This document shows positions 17,174 through 20,295 of a DNA stretch of 20,295 nucleotides, piece by piece. Each line of letters opens with the position of its first letter. The stretch's first letter is position 1. Below the pieces are notes generated by a model. That model worked only from the letters and a program-made list of their open reading frames with translations, searched no databases and was not told the DNA's origin. The stretch is from Vitrella brassicaformis (taxonomy: Eukaryota > Sar > Vitrellaceae). The stretch spans positions 1-20,295 of the forward strand of contig CDMY01000784.1 in assembly GCA_001179505.1 (NCBI GenBank), read 5' to 3'. The translations under genes were made by a program, and so were the position numbers.

Positions 17174-20000
17174 CTAGTGCCCCACTACCGCATCGCTCTC
17201 CATTTCACTGTCCCTTTCCTCGACCCCGCATTCCCGATGCTCCCATCCACCCGCCCCCTCACCGTCATCTTCTGCCTTGATCACGGCCTTCATTTTCATC
17301 TGATCCACTAACTGCATCGCCACGCACGGGTACAGACCCATCGCAAACACGTCAGACACCAGATCGCCCGTGATGCCGTGGAGCGACCGCACGGCGCACC
17401 GCCAGGAAGCGCCGATCATGGCCGCACACAGTGCGAGCGTCCCGCCGACGGCGTGAAGGTTGGCGTGGTAAGGAGTGAGCCCATATTCGATGAGGAGACA
17501 CAGGAAGGAGCCGTAGAAGCAGGCGGCGAAGAAGGTTTGGGTGAGGATCGCTTTGCTGCGTACGGGCTGGGTCTGGAAGCTGACTGGCGAGAAGGCGGCC
17601 AGGGGATGGACCAGGTAGATGAGGAAGCGGCGGGCCATCGACAGAGTGGGGCGATGGAAGAGAGTCATGAGGCCCGTCCGCCACTACTGCCCTGCGCACA
17701 GAAGCACACCAACAGAGACACTCGTTTTGTTTTCTTTCTGGTGCTCCCGCACACTCATACTTACATGGGTACATTTGGATGTCTCCCTTGATGATACGGC
17801 AGATTCGCAGTAGGGATGCACACATGTAGCCCAGCACCACAGTGAAGATGCAGCCGGTGACAATGGCGCCCGTCTGGAGCGCCGACAGAGCTGCCTCCCC
17901 GCCCGCAACCGACAACGCAGTGGCTGTCGCACCCTCGGTAAGCGCCCAGAACACTCGCGTGCTGAAAAACGCAGCGGCCAATGAAAACAAACATACACGA
18001 GACATGTGTGTGTAGATGTGCTTACAGGACGGTTGTGTGTATGTTGCCGTTGTCTGCGAGTGAGTCGATGATTAGGGAGCCGCTGTCGTTGGTGGTCAGG
18101 AAGTAGATGAGCAGGGCGACCAGCGACAGGATGCACAGGAGGTAGCCCAGGCCATCGTAGTGGCCCAGCACGTCATACCACATGTCGGTCGTCTTGCGGC
18201 AACTCAGACGCACGAGGGACGCGCCATCCACCTGCATGCGCAGAGAGAGTTGCATGGATGCAAATGGACTTTCTCCTCTTCCGTGATGACTTACAGGAGT
18301 GTCACAGTCGATTCCCTGCAGCGCGGCTTCCCTCTCCATCCGCAGGCCGGCCCCGCCAAAGACGGAGAACCAGAAGAAGGTGTAGACGACGGGAGCAGCC
18401 ATCGCACCTGCGCGAAGAAAGAGAAATACTCAGGTATGGACTCATGTGGGTGGGGCTCTGTGAGTCTCAGTCACTCACTCACTCACTCACCGGCTATGAC
18501 TTGCTTGATGCTGCGTCCCCTGCTTATGCGTGCGATAAAGAGACCCACAAATGGAGCGAATGCCGTCCACCATCCCCAGTAGAACAGAGTCCAGTCGTTC
18601 ATCCACGTGGGATTGGCGCCAGCACCGTCGCTTGACAGCCCCAGCTAACGAGCGACAAGACAACATCACACAGAGGGAGACAAATGTGTCTCGGAAGCTT
18701 TGCTTCTTTCGAGCTCTGGGGCTTACTTGTACGAATGCGTCTGTGTGTGTGCCGATGGCCAGGAGCTGCTGAAAATAGAGCCCGAGATTCTGCACATAGA
18801 TGTTCAAAATGTACCTGAAGCAGAGAAGAGAAGCAAGTACACACATGACACATGACGTAATGGTCCTCTTCAGTGATAATATACCAGGTGTCGTCAGCGA
18901 AGAGCACCACGATAAGAATGAAGTTGCCCAGCACGAAACACAGCTCAGAAAGGAACTTGATGCCGGCCTTCAAACCTGACCACACATACACACACGGAAG
19001 GCCACAACTCACACACAGCTTGCACACATCCATCTGTGCCTCTCTCCCCTTCCCTCTGTTGCATACCCGAGACGACGGACGCGAGAGCCAGAAGGGTGAT
19101 GACCCACAGTAGAATCAAATTGTTGGTGAGATTGTTGACGTAGCCAGGTATGTACCTGAACGCATGAAGGGACGGCAGCAGGGGACGAGCATGCAGTCAG
19201 TCAGTCACTACGGTAACGAACGCATGAACCATTCAATCAAACATGAACAACGGTACGCCAGGCACGACACAGGGAAGAGGTGAAGAAGGGATGACGGTGC
19301 ACACACGCATCCCTTCCGTGAGTGAGTGCTTCTCACCGCTGCATCCCTTGAGACAGAGCCATGACGCCCAAACCGAGAGACGTGCACACTCCAAATATCT
19401 GATATCGTAGTGCAAAATCGGCTCAGCCACGCCAAAGTAGAAGAGACCGGGTCCCACTCCGCAGCAGAAGAGCATCGTGAACCAAGAGATCGAGTTGAAC
19501 TCGGGCTCCTCGTCATCGCGACCCAGCTTGATGTCTGAGTACTTGGAAAAATACCTGGCAGCGTGCAGACGAGAGGAAAGAATCAGGGGTGACTCGTTTG
19601 CTGTTGGGTCACAACTTGGGTGGGTGCATGTCTCACTCACATCCAAACGAGAACAAAGAACGCGGCCATGAACGTCCCGATATACAGCCAGGTGAAGGTC
19701 CTGCTGATCCACATCTTCGATTGCCGCAGGTACACCTCTGCCGGACACTCCGTCTCATCTCCAGCAGAGCACGTCTGAATCGCCCACGCGGCGAATGACT
19801 GCAAAAGGGGAGACACAATGCAGGCATGTCATTGAGAGACGTCGCCTTTTCCCTCCCCCTATCTGCTTACCCACACAATGGCAATTGAGACAATGGTAAT
19901 GACGGGGTTGAATCCCCATTCCCACTGGAACAGATACCGTCTCACCTTCTCCCCGTGGTCGTACTGCGCCCTGATCAAGAAGGCATCGGGCCTGCGGCTC
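17174..20000 (-). CDS. BCCT-family transporter, 5'-partial, with internal lesions
   Basis: Eleven exons in window: 20000-19871, 19798-19641, 19554-19337, 19155-19067, 18975-18885, 18814-18727, 18644-18491, 18407-18295, 18231-18026, 17961-17765, 17691-17174; all introns GT-AG, 63-181 bp. Family hallmarks in order: [32 protein letters not shown] and [41 protein letters not shown]; the Trp-rich signature [19 protein letters not shown] with [53 protein letters not shown] carriers are plasma-membrane symporters for betaine, choline, carnitine or similar osmolytes; substrate unknown here. Two oddities: exon 19554-19337 lacks roughly 70-90 residues after AEPILHY and shifts frame, and the last exon has TAG at 17686-17684. 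The N-terminus lies beyond the minisatellite. It may be a pseudogene, a variant, or mis-assembled. Confidence 0.88.
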
Positions 20001-20004
20001 CTGC

Positions 20005-20295
20005 GTGTGCGCAGGTGTGCGCACATAGACATTCATCATATACACGCACTCCAAGTCCACACGTGCATGCGCAGGGGTGCGCACACAGACATTCCTCATA
20101 TACACGCACTTCAAGTCAAGACGTGCACGCGCAGTACACGCACTCCAAGTCCACACGTGCATGTGCAGGTGTGCGCACACAGACATTCATGATATACACA
20201 CACTCCAAGTCCACACGTGCATACGCAGGTGTGCGCAGGTATGCGCACATAGACATTCATCATATACACGCACTCCAAGTCCACACGTGCATGCG
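20005..20295 (-). repeat. Minisatellite, inverted copy of the 5660-6372 array
   Basis: Read on the - strand it repeats ggacttggagtgcgtgtat, atgatgaatgt and the tgtgcgcacac/tgcgcatgcacgtg half, the same unit as at 5660-6372. About five units are visible, including one shortened copy around 20114-20150, and the array runs past the window end. It directly adjoins the acceptor (acacgcag) of the BCCT exon at 20000, so it fills the end of that gene's intron. Confidence 0.96.

Overview
The window is nuclear DNA from a eukaryote, most likely a protist. Its genes are split by many short GT-AG introns (mostly 61-133 bp), have no operon structure, and carry long low-complexity acidic exons. It also holds a decayed Ty1/copia retrotransposon and an intronic minisatellite. 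The style (compact, moderately GC-rich, short canonical introns, a BCCT transporter, coiled-coil TLDc protein and GH16) suggests a chromerid-type alveolate alga such as Vitrella brassicaformis. That is an inference from style, not a database match.

Layout. Positions 1 to about 4769 hold the 3' part of a copia element on the + strand: gag, protease, integrase, reverse transcriptase, RNase H, polypurine tract and probable 3' LTR. It is broken by at least four frameshifts, four nonsense codons and lost catalytic residues. From 5020 to 7452 (- strand) lies a glycosyltransferase-like gene whose 5' exons are clear and whose 3' exons are uncertain; a 60-bp-unit minisatellite (5660-6372) sits in its putative large intron. 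A spacer of 137 bp separates it from a divergent + strand gene at 7590-11720, which I resolve into 11 exons. That gene encodes an acidic, SP-rich, probably nuclear protein of about 1,060 residues, with a recent internal exon duplication and one reading-frame conflict. A low-complexity spacer follows (11721-13333).

Next is a two-exon, 522-residue secreted or membrane-anchored GH16 glycoside hydrolase (13334-14987, -). It is head-to-head, 86 bp away, with a seven-exon, 348-residue coiled-coil TLDc protein (15074-16560, +). After a 613-bp convergent spacer comes the 3' part of a BCCT-family osmolyte transporter (17174-20000 and beyond, -). Its 5' end lies past the window, behind a second, inverted copy of the same minisatellite (about 20005-20295).

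The genes do not form an obvious pathway. Glycosyltransferase and GH16 both act on carbohydrate; the others are a probable nuclear protein, a TLDc protein and a transporter. The most notable signals are: (1) the BCCT gene lacks an internal segment of roughly 70-90 residues at a seam that also breaks the frame, and has an in-frame TAG before its last long open segment; (2) the minisatellite shared by two introns of different genes; (3) symmetric phase-2 exon duplication in the acidic gene; (4) exactly modular phase-0 coiled-coil exons in the TLDc gene. I found no clearly new defence, RNA or mobile system.
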